Shown here piece by piece: positions 23,310-31,482 of a stretch of 33,803 nt of DNA (position 1 is its first letter; each line of letters opens with the position of its first letter). The notes under the pieces are model-generated. The model had not been told where the DNA came from and did not search any database. It was given only the letters and a program-made list of their open reading frames with translations. A program made the translations under genes and the position numbers. The stretch covers positions 1-33,803 of the forward strand of contig DASREL010000167.1 in the NCBI GenBank assembly GCA_035652075.1, given 5' to 3'. The DNA is from Gp6-AA45 sp035652075 (lineage in GTDB: Bacteria; Acidobacteriota; Vicinamibacteria; Vicinamibacterales; CAVVIG01).

Positions 23310-23723
23310 ATGGTTCGAACGTTCATCGGCGTCTCACTCGCGCTCGCGCTCCCGGTCCTCGCGGCGGCCCAGGACACGCCGAAGATCAAGCTGGGAACGG
23401 CGCCCAGGACGGACGCGACCGACGGCGCGCAGATGTATCAGAGCTACTGCGCGGCGTGTCACGGGAAGGACGGGAAAGGCAACGGCCCGGCGGCGGTGGC
23501 GCTGAAAACGAAGCCGGCGGACCTTACCCAGCTGACGAAGACCCATCCCGGCGGTCTGTCGATGAAGGACTTCGAAGATCGGGTGAACGGCACCGCGATG
23601 CCGATTTCGCACGGGACGTCGCCGATGCCGGTCTGGGGGCCGGTGATGAAGTCGTTCGGGAACGATCAGCTCAGGGTCTACAACTTGAAGAAGTACATCG
23701 ATTCGCTGCAAGTCGCGCAGTAG
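23310..23723 (+). CDS. secreted class I cytochrome c
   Basis: A 137-residue exported monoheme cytochrome: signal peptide about 1-20 (AAAQ cleavage), heme motif CAACH (about 48-52) in the usual YQSYCAACHGKDGKGNGP context, and a probable Met ligand in MPVWG. The ATG at 23310 is chosen for the GGAGG five bases before it and the signal peptide that follows; the frame is open further upstream. It is transcribed divergently from the three-gene operon and converges on the second copper monooxygenase, for which it could be an electron donor. The CHGKDGKGNGP stretch resembles that of the ActE-like cytochrome at 11621. Confidence 0.88.
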   Translation: MVRTFIGVSLALALPVLAAAQDTPKIKLGTAPRTDATDGAQMYQSYCAACHGKDGKGNGPAAVALKTKPADLTQLTKTHPGGLSMKDFEDRVNGTAMPISHGTSPMPVWGPVMKSFGNDQLRVYNLKKYIDSLQVAQ

Positions 23724-23807
23724 TCGCGGCACGAAGCCCACGAAGACCGCGAAGTTCACGAGAACTATTTTCGTGATCTTCGTGGCCTTCGCGATCTTCG
23801 CGGTGCG
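23724..23807. repeat. imperfect inverted repeat of CACGAAG/CTTCGTG units
   Basis: Direct units CACGAAG and CGCGAAG (23730-23763) are mirrored by CTTCGTG and CTTCGCG (23770-23805) around an AACTATTTT centre. It fills the gap between two convergent genes and may act as a two-way terminator. Confidence 0.8.
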
Positions 23808-25136
23808 TTACTGTCTGCCGTCGTCTGTCGTCTTCGCAGCGGCTTTCTTCGCGAGCTCCGCCTTGAACTCCTCGTCGCTGTAATACGTGATGTTGATCCA
23901 CGCGTGGCCCATTTCGTCCACGGTGCGATCGCCCCAGCCGACCCACTGATCCGGATCGGGATTGTTCTTGTTGTTGCGCGTGTTGTCGTACCACGCCACG
24001 AAGTGGAGCATCGTCCCCTTCGGCAGCAGGGGCGCCACATCGTCCGCGTAGATGTACATGTTGTGCCAGTTGAAGTTGAAGTCGGTGATCTGGCTCAACA
24101 TCTCGCGACGGCCGTCGGCGTAAATCGCTTCCATCGACATCCCCTTGCCGCGCAGGTGGAGATGCGCCTGGAAGTTCTCGATGCGCGCGTTCTGCTTCAG
24201 CGTGACGAAGCTCTCGGTCGTCGTGATCGCGTTCGGCGGGATGTCCAGCGCGCGGGCGCCGGGGACCGATCCGCTGAACGTGTTGAAGAGCGCGAGCACT
24301 TCGCGGTGCTTCGGTTCCTGTCCTTTCGGATAGAACCAGATGCCGAGTTCGACGGCGTCGGTGATCTCTTCGCCAACCGCGTGATAGTGAATGTCCCACG
24401 CGATCTTCGAGCCGGGCAGCATCAAGCGTCCTGAATCGGGACGCATCTCGTCGGCGTTCTTGCCAACAGCCCACTCCATGAACAGCCCGTCGCCCGCGAC
24501 GTTGGGATCATTGGTGAACAGGTCGCTCGGCATATCTTCGGGCTGCTGCAGGCGGGCGAGCGCGTGGTGCGTGATCTTGCGTCCGTTGACGGTCGACGGC
24601 CGAATCTCGATCGCGCGCACCCAGCGCGGCTCGGTCAATCCCGTTTCGACGACCGGCTTCCACCATGCGTCCTGCGCCTGCGCCGGCATCTTGTACGGCG
24701 TCGACTTGATCACCATGTCCGGCGGACCCAGCTTCGGCTGCTCGGTCCACGTGTTCGCCTCGTCTTCCCACGTCTTCGGCGCAGGCATCTCTTTCATGTC
24801 GCCCTTCGGCGCGCCGTTCGCGGCCCACTTCAGGATCGTGTCGATCTGCTCGTCGTTGAGCGATCGATCGTTCTTGAACTTCTGGATGCCGACCGTTTTG
24901 TCGATGTGCCACGGCGGCATCTGCCGCTGACCGATGCGCGCGGCGATCGACTTCACCCACGGCCGCACTTCTTCGTAGGTGACGAGCGACATCGGCGCCA
25001 TCTGGTTCGGCCGGTGGCACGTCTGGCACTTGTCCTGGAAGATCGGCGCGATGTCTTTCGTGAACGTTTGCGCTCCCGCGATCGCGGCGCAGGACATCGC
25101 GACGAATGTGACGAAGCCAATCCGGAACATCCGCAT
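23808..25136 (-). CDS. cytochrome c / PHM-like copper monooxygenase fusion (copy 2)
   Basis: The 442-residue exported protein has a signal peptide (about 1-22), a cytochrome c domain with CQTCH (37-41) and MPPWH (73-77), and a two-domain PHM/DBM-like copper monooxygenase. Putative CuH ligands are His190-His191 (ITHHAL) and His250 (WDIHYHAVG). Putative CuM ligands are His325-x-His327 (FQAHLHLRGKG) and Met409 in TVDEMG, which aligns with the 'DEM' Met ligand of PHM. All expected ligands are thus present. Start ATG 25136 has AAAGGAG eight bases upstream. It is strikingly similar to copy 3 next door (long identical blocks such as GDGLFMEWAVGKN and EVLALFNTFSGSVPGARALD), evidence of recent duplication. 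Substrate unknown. Confidence 0.82.
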   Translation of the reverse strand: MRMFRIGFVTFVAMSCAAIAGAQTFTKDIAPIFQDKCQTCHRPNQMAPMSLVTYEEVRPWVKSIAARIGQRQMPPWHIDKTVGIQKFKNDRSLNDEQIDTILKWAANGAPKGDMKEMPAPKTWEDEANTWTEQPKLGPPDMVIKSTPYKMPAQAQDAWWKPVVETGLTEPRWVRAIEIRPSTVNGRKITHHALARLQQPEDMPSDLFTNDPNVAGDGLFMEWAVGKNADEMRPDSGRLMLPGSKIAWDIHYHAVGEEITDAVELGIWFYPKGQEPKHREVLALFNTFSGSVPGARALDIPPNAITTTESFVTLKQNARIENFQAHLHLRGKGMSMEAIYADGRREMLSQITDFNFNWHNMYIYADDVAPLLPKGTMLHFVAWYDNTRNNKNNPDPDQWVGWGDRTVDEMGHAWINITYYSDEEFKAELAKKAAAKTTDDGRQ

Positions 25137-25210
25137 CGTGTGCTCCTTTTGCGCGGCGATACGCAAACGAAGTACCGGTCGAAAGGCGCGGAAATCCGGC
25201 GTACACGACA

Positions 25211-25240
25211 AAGGGCGCGCGAAAAATTCCGCGCGCCCTT
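25211..25240 (-). terminator. stem-loop terminator after the partner-protein gene
   Basis: AAGGGCGCGCG (25211-25221) pairs perfectly with CGCGCGCCCTT (25230-25240) over an 8-base A/T loop. On the minus strand a short TTTGT follows. It lies between the copy-2 partner protein and the copy-2 monooxygenase, so the latter probably has its own promoter. Confidence 0.6.
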
Positions 25241-25272
25241 GAAATATTCCGACGGAATCAGATCGCGAACGT

Positions 25273-26301
25273 CTACTTGCTCGTCGCCGATCCGGTGACC
25301 GTCACCTTGACGTACGCGTTCGACCAGCAGCATTCGAATCCGCCGCCGCCGTCGCCGGTGCTGTCGTTCGCCTGAATGCGAATGATGTAGTCGCCCGGCT
25401 GGTCGAACGTCGCTTTCGTTTCGTTCTTGCCGCCGTTCGCGACGTCGACTTTCGGCTTCGCCGGATCGAACTTGACGACCGCGCCCGCCGGCTGGCGATA
25501 GACCGCCCACGTCACCGCGATCGGCGGTGGGGGAGTGAAGCCTTCGGGCAGGCCGGCAGCCGCCGCGTCTCCGCGTCCGCGCGCACCTGACGCACCTCGT
25601 GCTCCGGCCGCACCAGACGCACCTGAAGCACCCGTTGCACCTGATGCACCACGTGCACCTCGTGCACCACGCCCTCGTCCGGGATTCTCCGGCACGTTGA
25701 TCTTCGGACCCTCGTCGGTCACCCACGTCGTCAGCGTCAGCGGCGCGCCGGTCGTCGCCGTCAGCGTCTCGGCGTTCACCGTCGGCGGGCCGGTGAAGAT
25801 CGGACCGTTTTCGGCGAACTTGATCTTCGGCGGCGTGTTCTTGCTCGCCGCATCTTCGAACGGTTCGACGATGTAGTCGGCTTTGGTATGGAGGGTGATC
25901 GAGTTGGTGAATCCGTTCGCGACGATCGTCCACGTCAGTTTCTTGTCGCCGAGATCCTTCGGCACCTTGATCGAGACGATGCCCCACTGACGGCCGCTCT
26001 GAAAGTGCGTCGGCTGACCCTGATCGGGGCCGCCCGGATCGATGTGGTTGTTCGGTCCGACAGGAATGTCGAATTCCTGTTTCATGTTGCGATTGAAGTA
26101 GCCGACGAGGAAGCGCTGCGAACCGTCCTTGTCGTAGTACCAGCCTTCGAATGCCGGCGTCACGCTGGAGCCGCGGTCACGAACCGTTTGCGTGAGCGGC
26201 AGCGGGCTCGGCACCTGGCCGACGCCCTGTTGGCCGGCGCGCACGAGGACGCCGCCGGCAAGCGCGCTAATGAGTACGGCGACGACAAACGATCGACGCA
26301 T
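25273..26301 (-). CDS. secreted partner protein with collagen-like tract (copy 2)
   Basis: A 342-residue exported paralogue of the protein at 9422-10393: signal peptide about 1-22, then TPAFEGWYYDKDG, GYFNRNMKQEFDIPVG, DQGQPTHF and ADYIVEP. Residues 212-242 form ten Gly-Ala-x triplets (GARGARGASGATGASGASG and on), a collagen-like run without proline, absent from copy 1. It interrupts the region between the two beta-rich halves. The C-terminus (QPGDYIIRIQANDSTGDGGGGFECCW) is Ig/PKD-like with an unusual CC pair. ATG 26301 is preferred for AGGAGAT upstream, although the frame is open to 26652. It sits between two copper monooxygenase genes on the same strand, with a terminator on each side. Confidence 0.82.
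   Translation of the reverse strand: MRRSFVVAVLISALAGGVLVRAGQQGVGQVPSPLPLTQTVRDRGSSVTPAFEGWYYDKDGSQRFLVGYFNRNMKQEFDIPVGPNNHIDPGGPDQGQPTHFQSGRQWGIVSIKVPKDLGDKKLTWTIVANGFTNSITLHTKADYIVEPFEDAASKNTPPKIKFAENGPIFTGPPTVNAETLTATTGAPLTLTTWVTDEGPKINVPENPGRGRGARGARGASGATGASGASGAAGARGASGARGRGDAAAAGLPEGFTPPPPIAVTWAVYRQPAGAVVKFDPAKPKVDVANGGKNETKATFDQPGDYIIRIQANDSTGDGGGGFECCWSNAYVKVTVTGSATSK
25576..25668. repeat. 9-bp-unit tandem repeat encoding Gly-Ala-x
   Basis: Units of the form GGTGCxxxx (complement of GCACC) repeat ten times in frame within the partner-protein gene. Confidence 0.85.
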
Positions 26302-26324
26302 TCCTGATCTCCTAGGTTGAAATG

Positions 26325-26351
26325 AAAAAGGCGCCGTCCGAAGACGGCGCC
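26325..26351 (-). terminator. rho-independent terminator with UUCG loop
   Basis: On the minus strand GGCGCCGTC, loop TTCG, GACGGCGCC, then TTTTT (complement of 26325-26329). This textbook terminator follows copper monooxygenase copy 3 and precedes the ribosome binding site of the partner-protein gene by a few bases. Confidence 0.9.
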
Positions 26352-26374
26352 CTGAATTGTAATGCGAGTTGCGT

Positions 26375-26394
26375 GCCGGGTCGAAGGACCCGGC
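26375..26394. repeat. GCCGGGTC/GACCCGGC hairpin
   Basis: GCCGGGTC, GAAG loop, GACCCGGC, followed by CTGCGC: a member of the hairpin family related to 12038-12057, just downstream of the copy-3 monooxygenase stop. Confidence 0.75.
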
Positions 26395-26404
26395 CTGCGC
26401 GTGC

Positions 26405-27775
26405 CTACTGTTGTTGCCCGGCTCCCGTGGTGTTCGTCGAGGTCTGCGCCGCGCGCTTGTCCTTCTCGATCTTGAAGTCCTCGTCGTTGTAGTAGGTGAT
26501 GTTGATCCAGGCGTGGCCCATCTCGTCGACGGTGCGGTCGCCCCAGCCCACCCACTGATCGGGATCGGGATTGTCCTTGTTCGCCTTCGTGTTGTCGTAC
26601 CACGCGATGAAGTGCAGGATCGTGCCCTTCGCGAGCAGCGGCGCGACGTCATCGGCGTAGATGTACATGTTGTGCCAGTTGAAGTTGAAGTTCGTCACCT
26701 GGCTCAGCATCTCGCGGCGGCCGTCCGGATAAATCGCTTCCATCGACATGCCCTTGCCGCGCAGGTGCATGTGCGCCTGGAAGTTTTCGATCCGCGCGTT
26801 CTGCCGCAGCGTCACGAAGCTCTCGGTCGTCGTGATCTGGTTCGGCTGCAGGTCGAGGGCGCGCGCGCCCGGGACGCTGCCCGAGAAGGTGTTGAAGAGC
26901 GCGAGCACTTCGCGGTGCTTCGGCTCCTGGCCCTTCGGGTAGAACCAGACGGCGAGTTCGGTGTGCGCGCTGATCTCCTCGCCGACCGCGTGATAGTGCA
27001 TCTCCCACACGATCTTCGAGCCCGGCAGCATCAGGCGGCCCGAGTCGGGACGCATCTCGTCGCCGTTCTTGCCGACGGCCCATTCCATGAAGAGGCCGTC
27101 ACCCGCGACATTCGGATCGTTGGTGAACAGCGTCGGATCCATGTCCTCCGGCTGCTGCAAGCGCGCGAGCGCGTGATGCGTGATCTTGCGCGCGCCCTTG
27201 CCGACCGGACGGATTTCGATCGCGCGGACCCAGCGCGGTTCGGTGATGTTCGTGGCGACCGACGGACGCCACCACGCGTCCTGCGCGACCGCAGGCATCG
27301 TGTATTCCGGCGACTTCACGACGAGGTCGGGGTTGCCGTATTTCTGCGACATCGCCCAGCCGTCTTCGTTCGGCCACACCTTCGGCGCCGGCATGTCCTT
27401 ATCGTCGCCTTTCGGCGCGCCAGCGGCCACCCACGCGAGGATCGTGTCGATCTGTTCGTCGTTCAGGGAGCGGTCGTTCTTGAACTTCTGGATGCCGACC
27501 GTCTTGTCGATGTGCCACGGCGGCATCTGGCGCTGACCGACGCGCGCAGCGATCGACTTCACCCACGGGCGGGTCTCTTCGTACGTGCGAAGCGACATCG
27601 GCGCCATGTTGTCCGGGCGATGGCACTGTTCGCACTTCGCCTGGAAGATCGGGGCGATATCTTTTGTGAACGTCGGAGTCTTGGCGCCGTCGGCCGCGAT
27701 GGCCGAGGCCGGCAACAGCGCAATCGCGCTAATCCCGACGCCCCGCCACAGCCAGTGGTGTAGCTGCTGACGCAT
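26405..27775 (-). CDS. cytochrome c / PHM-like copper monooxygenase fusion (copy 3)
   Basis: The 456-residue protein is laid out like copy 2: signal peptide about 1-28, cytochrome domain with CEQCH (48-52), His200-His201, His260, His335-x-His337 and Met419 as copper ligands. It differs from copy 2 mainly in the signal peptide, in the segment around residues 121-160 and in the C-terminal tail. ATG 27775 is chosen over the slightly longer frame because AAAGGAG precedes it, though the spacing of about 11 is long. A -35/-10 pair lies at 27840-27868. The gene is the first of a minus-strand series that runs to 23808, but the terminators between the genes suggest separate transcripts, with read-through possible. 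Confidence 0.82.
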   Translation of the reverse strand: MRQQLHHWLWRGVGISAIALLPASAIAADGAKTPTFTKDIAPIFQAKCEQCHRPDNMAPMSLRTYEETRPWVKSIAARVGQRQMPPWHIDKTVGIQKFKNDRSLNDEQIDTILAWVAAGAPKGDDKDMPAPKVWPNEDGWAMSQKYGNPDLVVKSPEYTMPAVAQDAWWRPSVATNITEPRWVRAIEIRPVGKGARKITHHALARLQQPEDMDPTLFTNDPNVAGDGLFMEWAVGKNGDEMRPDSGRLMLPGSKIVWEMHYHAVGEEISAHTELAVWFYPKGQEPKHREVLALFNTFSGSVPGARALDLQPNQITTTESFVTLRQNARIENFQAHMHLRGKGMSMEAIYPDGRREMLSQVTNFNFNWHNMYIYADDVAPLLAKGTILHFIAWYDNTKANKDNPDPDQWVGWGDRTVDEMGHAWINITYYNDEDFKIEKDKRAAQTSTNTTGAGQQQ

Positions 27776-27839
27776 GTTGTGGTCCGCTCCTTTCAAACGT
27801 ATCCGCAATGTCCGATTCCGGGCTGAAATCAGTCAGTAG

Positions 27840-27868
27840 ATTGTGAGGGATGGGGCCGTACAGCGCAA
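27840..27868 (-). promoter_or_regulatory. putative sigma70 promoter of monooxygenase copy 3
   Basis: TTGCGC (27863-27868), 17-bp spacer, CACAAT (27840-27845) on the minus strand, about 60 bases before the ATG at 27775, leaving a normal leader with a Shine-Dalgarno. Confidence 0.4.
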
Positions 27869-27903
27869 GCGGGAACAGTGTCTTTATTTGCAACAACAGG
27901 GAG

Positions 27904-27991
27904 CTAGGGCTGACGGCTAATGGCTTAGGGCTGATGGATTTAGGTGACCACGCTCCATGAGCCCTCAGCCATCAGCCGTCAGCCATCCTAG
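27904..27991. repeat. inverted repeat of GGCTGA/TCAGCC heptamers
   Basis: The left arm (27904-27937) of GGGCTGACGGCTAATGGC type is mirrored by the right arm (27958-27991) of GCCATCAGCCGTCAGCC type, with a 20-base centre. The right arm contains the TAG stop of the outer-membrane protein gene. Confidence 0.85.
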
Positions 27992-28626
27992 AAGTTGCTG
28001 CCCAGCTGGATACCGACCGTTCCGACGGCGCCGCGCAGGCGGCTCGAGTCGCCGCGGTCCGCGCCGACGGCCCGGTAACCGGCCCCGGCGGTGAACCGGG
28101 CGTGTTTCGTCAGCCGCACGCGGACGTCGAGTTCCGGCTCGGCGACGAAGAAATCGTCCCGCCGCCGGACCTGTGTCGTGATGGTCTGCGTCGTGAACGT
28201 CGGCGGTTTCGTGAGGTCCGGCCGGCCGTTGATCAGCGGTATGGGATTCGGGACGCGGATTGTTTCCGTGATCGAATCGGTCAACGTCGCCGTGCCGCCG
28301 CCGATCAGCGCTTTCGCGGCGAAGCTGACCGTGTCGTTCGAATGCGCGAGCCACTGAAAGACGAACCCGCCGTAGCCCATCTCGCGATCGTGCGATCCGC
28401 TCGCATTCCAGAAGCCGCCGCCGCCGAAGAAGATCGAATTGTCGAGGACAACCCCGGCCGTCCCGCCGACGAGCTCCGACGTCCGGTGATCGACCTCGGT
28501 CACTTTTACTTCCGGCGCGATCGCGAAGCCGTTGTTGACGCGCTCGACGATCATCGGTCCGCCTTGCGCCGCCGCGGTCAGCGGAGCGCAGACGACGAAC
28601 GCGATCGCGAGCGCCCTAGTCTTCAT
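27988..28626 (-). CDS. outer-membrane beta-barrel-like protein
   Basis: A 212-residue exported protein: signal peptide about 1-21, then alternating polar and nonpolar strands (NGFAIAPEVKVTEVDHRTSE, GGTAGVVLDNSIFFGGG, FVAEPELDVRVRLTKHARFT) and a terminal strand ending in Phe (GTVGIQLGSNF), the usual insertion signal of outer-membrane barrels. This suggests an eight-strand barrel-type protein. No sequence-level family was recognised. Its ATG lies 11 bases inside the end of the upstream PEGA-protein gene, implying translational coupling. The stop codon is inside an inverted repeat. Confidence 0.7.
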   Translation of the reverse strand: MKTRALAIAFVVCAPLTAAAQGGPMIVERVNNGFAIAPEVKVTEVDHRTSELVGGTAGVVLDNSIFFGGGGFWNASGSHDREMGYGGFVFQWLAHSNDTVSFAAKALIGGGTATLTDSITETIRVPNPIPLINGRPDLTKPPTFTTQTITTQVRRRDDFFVAEPELDVRVRLTKHARFTAGAGYRAVGADRGDSSRLRGAVGTVGIQLGSNF

Positions 28627-29467
28627 TGGTCCCTCGCAGGCTGACGTTGATCGGCACCGTCTCGCCGCGGCGGACATCGATCTCCGTGACGTACGTGCGA
28701 TAGCCCGACTTGCGGATCTCGATCGCGTGACGGCCTTCGGCGACGTCGACCGTCAGCGCTTCGCGGTCTGACCCGTGCCAGACCTGGCCGTCGATCAGTA
28801 CGTCAGCATCCGCCGGCTGCACGCGGACCGCGATCTTGCCGTAGCCTTCCGCGCGCGATGGAGCCGGCGCGGTTGACGGCGGTGGCGGCGGCATCGTGCG
28901 GCGGCCCGGCTGCGGCAGCGGCGCGCCCATCGGATACGGCGGCTGCTGCGTACCCGGCTGCGTCTGCATGCCGGGCGGCGGCGCCGGCGGCTGCGGACGC
29001 GGTTCGGGCTGCTCGCCCGCGGCGAGCCGCTCCATGTTGTATTTGATCTTGAACGTGTTGTCCGGCGTCAAATACACCTTCTGCGTCGTCGTCCGATAGC
29101 CATCGAGATAGAGCGTGATCTCGTGTTCGCCGGGCGGAACGCGCAGACGCTGGAACACGCCATCGTAGTTGTCGACGATCCCCGCGTAGAAGCCGTCGAC
29201 GTAGACCTCGGCCTCTTTCGGTTTCACCTCGAGACGGACGGCCGCGCCGGGATCGCGATAGTAGCGATACGGCATCGGCGGCGGATACGGATACGGACCC
29301 CACTGGGCGTATCCCCACCACGGGTCGTAGTAACCCCAGTAGGGCTCGTACACGCCAACGACCACGTGCGGTCCGCGGCGGAATTGCGCTTCGGCGTGCG
29401 ACGTCACGCCGATGCAGACGACGAACGCGAGCGAAGCAATCATCAGGATGCGGTTACGTAGCGACAC
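28616..29467 (-). CDS. secreted protein with two PEGA domains
   Basis: A 283-residue exported protein. After a signal peptide (about 1-30, ending SHAEAQ) comes a Tyr/Pro/Trp-rich segment (YWGYYDPWWGYAQWGPYPYP), then PEGA 1 (about 80-140, VKPKEAEVYVDGFYAG), a Pro/Gln-rich linker, and PEGA 2 (about 210-280, VQPADADVLIDGQVW). PEGA domains are surface or periplasmic Ig-like modules, often in cell-envelope proteins. The start is taken as GTG 29467 with GAGG eight bases upstream; ATG 29443 is the alternative. It overlaps and is probably coupled to the barrel-like protein, so the two may form a surface assembly. Confidence 0.85.
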   Translation of the reverse strand: MSLRNRILMIASLAFVVCIGVTSHAEAQFRRGPHVVVGVYEPYWGYYDPWWGYAQWGPYPYPPPMPYRYYRDPGAAVRLEVKPKEAEVYVDGFYAGIVDNYDGVFQRLRVPPGEHEITLYLDGYRTTTQKVYLTPDNTFKIKYNMERLAAGEQPEPRPQPPAPPPGMQTQPGTQQPPYPMGAPLPQPGRRTMPPPPPSTAPAPSRAEGYGKIAVRVQPADADVLIDGQVWHGSDREALTVDVAEGRHAIEIRKSGYRTYVTEIDVRRGETVPINVSLRGTNED

Positions 29468-29591
29468 TGGAAGCCTCGTCAGACAGGTAGGGCACCGCCA
29501 GGTAACTGAGCAATGCCGATGCCAGCGAAATCGCGCGATTTTTCGCAATTTTCCGCGCCGTTCGTCGCCGCTCGGAGACACCGGTGTCCTC

Positions 29592-29620
29592 TTGACGCCG
29601 GGGCAGCGCGAGCGTAGCGT
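29592..29620 (+). promoter_or_regulatory. putative promoter of the FAD enzyme gene
   Basis: TTGACG (29592-29597), exactly 17 bp, TAGCGT (29615-29620), then eight bases to the ATG at 29629; no Shine-Dalgarno. This is the best -35 among the leaderless-type candidates in this window. Confidence 0.5.
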
Positions 29621-29628
29621 CGCGCCTC

Positions 29629-31482
29629 ATGAGCAGCGAGTTTCGCGATCTCGGCCTTACGCGCCGCATCCCGCGGCGCGATTTCCTGCAGGGCATGGCT
29701 CTGCCGATCGCGTGGCGGCTGGGTTCTGGCTCCTCGCTGCTGGCTGCGCTTCAGCCGCCAGCCGCCAGTCGCCAGCCGCCGTACCCGCCGTCGCTCACCG
29801 GCTTGAGAGGCAATTATCCCGACGCCGTCGGATTGTTTCCTGCCATCGATCGCGGCGAGTACCGGTCCGCGACGCCGGCTGACACGGGAGAAACGTACGA
29901 CCTCGTGATTGTCGGCGCCGGCATTTCCGGACTCGCGGCCGCGTATTTCTGGCGACACGCGCTGGGCGCCGACCAGCGGGTGCTGATCCTCGACAACCAC
30001 GACGACTTCGGCGGGCACGCGAAGCGCAACGAGTTTCAGTACAACGGACGCACGTTCATCGGATACGGCGGCACGCAGAGCATCGCGACGCCGTTTCCGT
30101 ACAGCTATACCGCGAAGCGGCTCATCGAGGATCTCGGGATCGACGTCGCGCGCAACAACGAATTCGCCGCGCGCGACGCGTTCAAATCGCTCGGCCCTTC
30201 GATGTTCTTCGACAAGGAGCACTTCGGCGAGGATCGACTCGTGCGCGGCAACGGCCGCATTCCGTGGCCGGAGTTTTTCGCGCACGCGCCGTTCAGCGAC
30301 GAGGCGCGCCGCGATCTCATTCGCGTCCACGGGAAGAATCCCGACTACATGGCCGGCCTGAGCGCCGACGAGAAGCGCGCGACGCTCGCGCGAATGAGTT
30401 ACCAGGACTACCTGTTGAACGTGGCGAAGATCTCGCGCGACGCGCTGCCGTTCTTTCTGGGCCAGGGCGGCCGCAACAACAAGCGTGTGGACACGACGCC
30501 GGCGCTCGAAGCGGCGCATCGCGGTTCGGTCGGCTTCAACGGGCTCGGGCTGACCTTCGAGGAAGAATTCCGCGAGAGCTCCTACACGTTCCACTTTCCC
30601 GACGGCAACGCGTCGATCGCGCGTCTTCTCGTCAACCGACTGATCCCCGGCGCGATCGGCGGGACGCAGTCGATGACGACGATCGGGCAGGCGCCGCTGT
30701 CGTACGAGAAGCTGGACGACGCGGCGTCCCCGGTGCGGATCCGGTTGAAGAGCCCGGTCGTCAGGGTCGCGCAGGAGCGCGTGGCGTACGTGCAGGGCGG
30801 GCGAGTGCACGGCGTGCGCGCCAAGCACACGATTCTGGCCTGCTACAACGCGCTGATTCCGTCGCTCGTTCCGGAGCTGCCGCAGCCGCAGCGCGACGCG
30901 CTCGCGTACTCCGTCAAAGTGCCGATGATGTACAACAACGTCCTCATCCGGCGCTGGACGTCGTTCCAAACACTCGGCGTGACGAACATCAACGCGCCCG
31001 GCATGTATCACACGTCGACGAGCCTCGATCCCGGAACGACCATCGGCGCGTACCGCGGCGTCACGACGCCGGACGAGCCGATCATCGTGCGGATGGTGCG
31101 CAACCCGAACGCGCCGGGACTGCCGCGCCGCGAGCAGCACCGCGCCGGGCAGCGCGAGCTGCTGTCGATGTCGTTCCAGCAGTTCGAGCTCGAAATTCGT
31201 CGTCAACTCGCGCGCATGCTCGCCGGCGGCGGCTTCGATCCCGCGACCGACATCGTCGGCATCACGGTCAACCGGTGGCCGTACGGGTACGCGTATACGT
31301 ACGACACGCTGGGCGATCCCGATATGCCGCCGGAACAGCGGCCGCATGTGATCGGCCGCCAGCGTTTCGGTCGCATCGCGATCGCGAACTCGGACGCCGG
31401 CGCCGCCGCGTTCACCAATCAAGCGATCGACGAAGCGCATCGCGCCGTCGAAGAGCTCCTGGTCGCCGACGGGCTGACTTAA
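29629..31482 (+). CDS. Tat-exported FAD-dependent amine oxidase, spermidine-dehydrogenase-like
   Basis: A 617-residue flavoprotein with a twin-arginine signal (RRIPRRDFLQGMALPIAW, 12-29). The FAD-binding Rossmann motif is VIVGAGISGLAAAYFWR (about 93-109), and the following LDNHDDFGGHAKRNEF is characteristic of spermidine-dehydrogenase-type proteins. A second FAD-contact region lies near the C-terminus (HVIGRQRFGRIAIANSDAGA). Such enzymes oxidise polyamines or other amines and pass electrons to the respiratory chain rather than to O2; the true substrate here is unknown. The stretch between the signal and the catalytic domain (residues 30-52) is encoded by an inverted GGCTG/CAGCC repeat. The stop overlaps the convergent transglycosylase stop. 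Confidence 0.88.
   Translation: MSSEFRDLGLTRRIPRRDFLQGMALPIAWRLGSGSSLLAALQPPAASRQPPYPPSLTGLRGNYPDAVGLFPAIDRGEYRSATPADTGETYDLVIVGAGISGLAAAYFWRHALGADQRVLILDNHDDFGGHAKRNEFQYNGRTFIGYGGTQSIATPFPYSYTAKRLIEDLGIDVARNNEFAARDAFKSLGPSMFFDKEHFGEDRLVRGNGRIPWPEFFAHAPFSDEARRDLIRVHGKNPDYMAGLSADEKRATLARMSYQDYLLNVAKISRDALPFFLGQGGRNNKRVDTTPALEAAHRGSVGFNGLGLTFEEEFRESSYTFHFPDGNASIARLLVNRLIPGAIGGTQSMTTIGQAPLSYEKLDDAASPVRIRLKSPVVRVAQERVAYVQGGRVHGVRAKHTILACYNALIPSLVPELPQPQRDALAYSVKVPMMYNNVLIRRWTSFQTLGVTNINAPGMYHTSTSLDPGTTIGAYRGVTTPDEPIIVRMVRNPNAPGLPRREQHRAGQRELLSMSFQQFELEIRRQLARMLAGGGFDPATDIVGITVNRWPYGYAYTYDTLGDPDMPPEQRPHVIGRQRFGRIAIANSDAGAAAFTNQAIDEAHRAVEELLVADGLT
29714..29780. repeat. inverted heptamer repeat inside the FAD enzyme gene
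   Basis: GGCGGCTGGG, GGCTCC, CTGGCTGCG on the left and CAGCCGCCAGCCGCCAGTC on the right form an imperfect palindrome. It encodes the Ala/Ser/Gln/Pro-rich spacer after the Tat signal (SGSSLLAALQPPAASRQPP). Confidence 0.75.
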
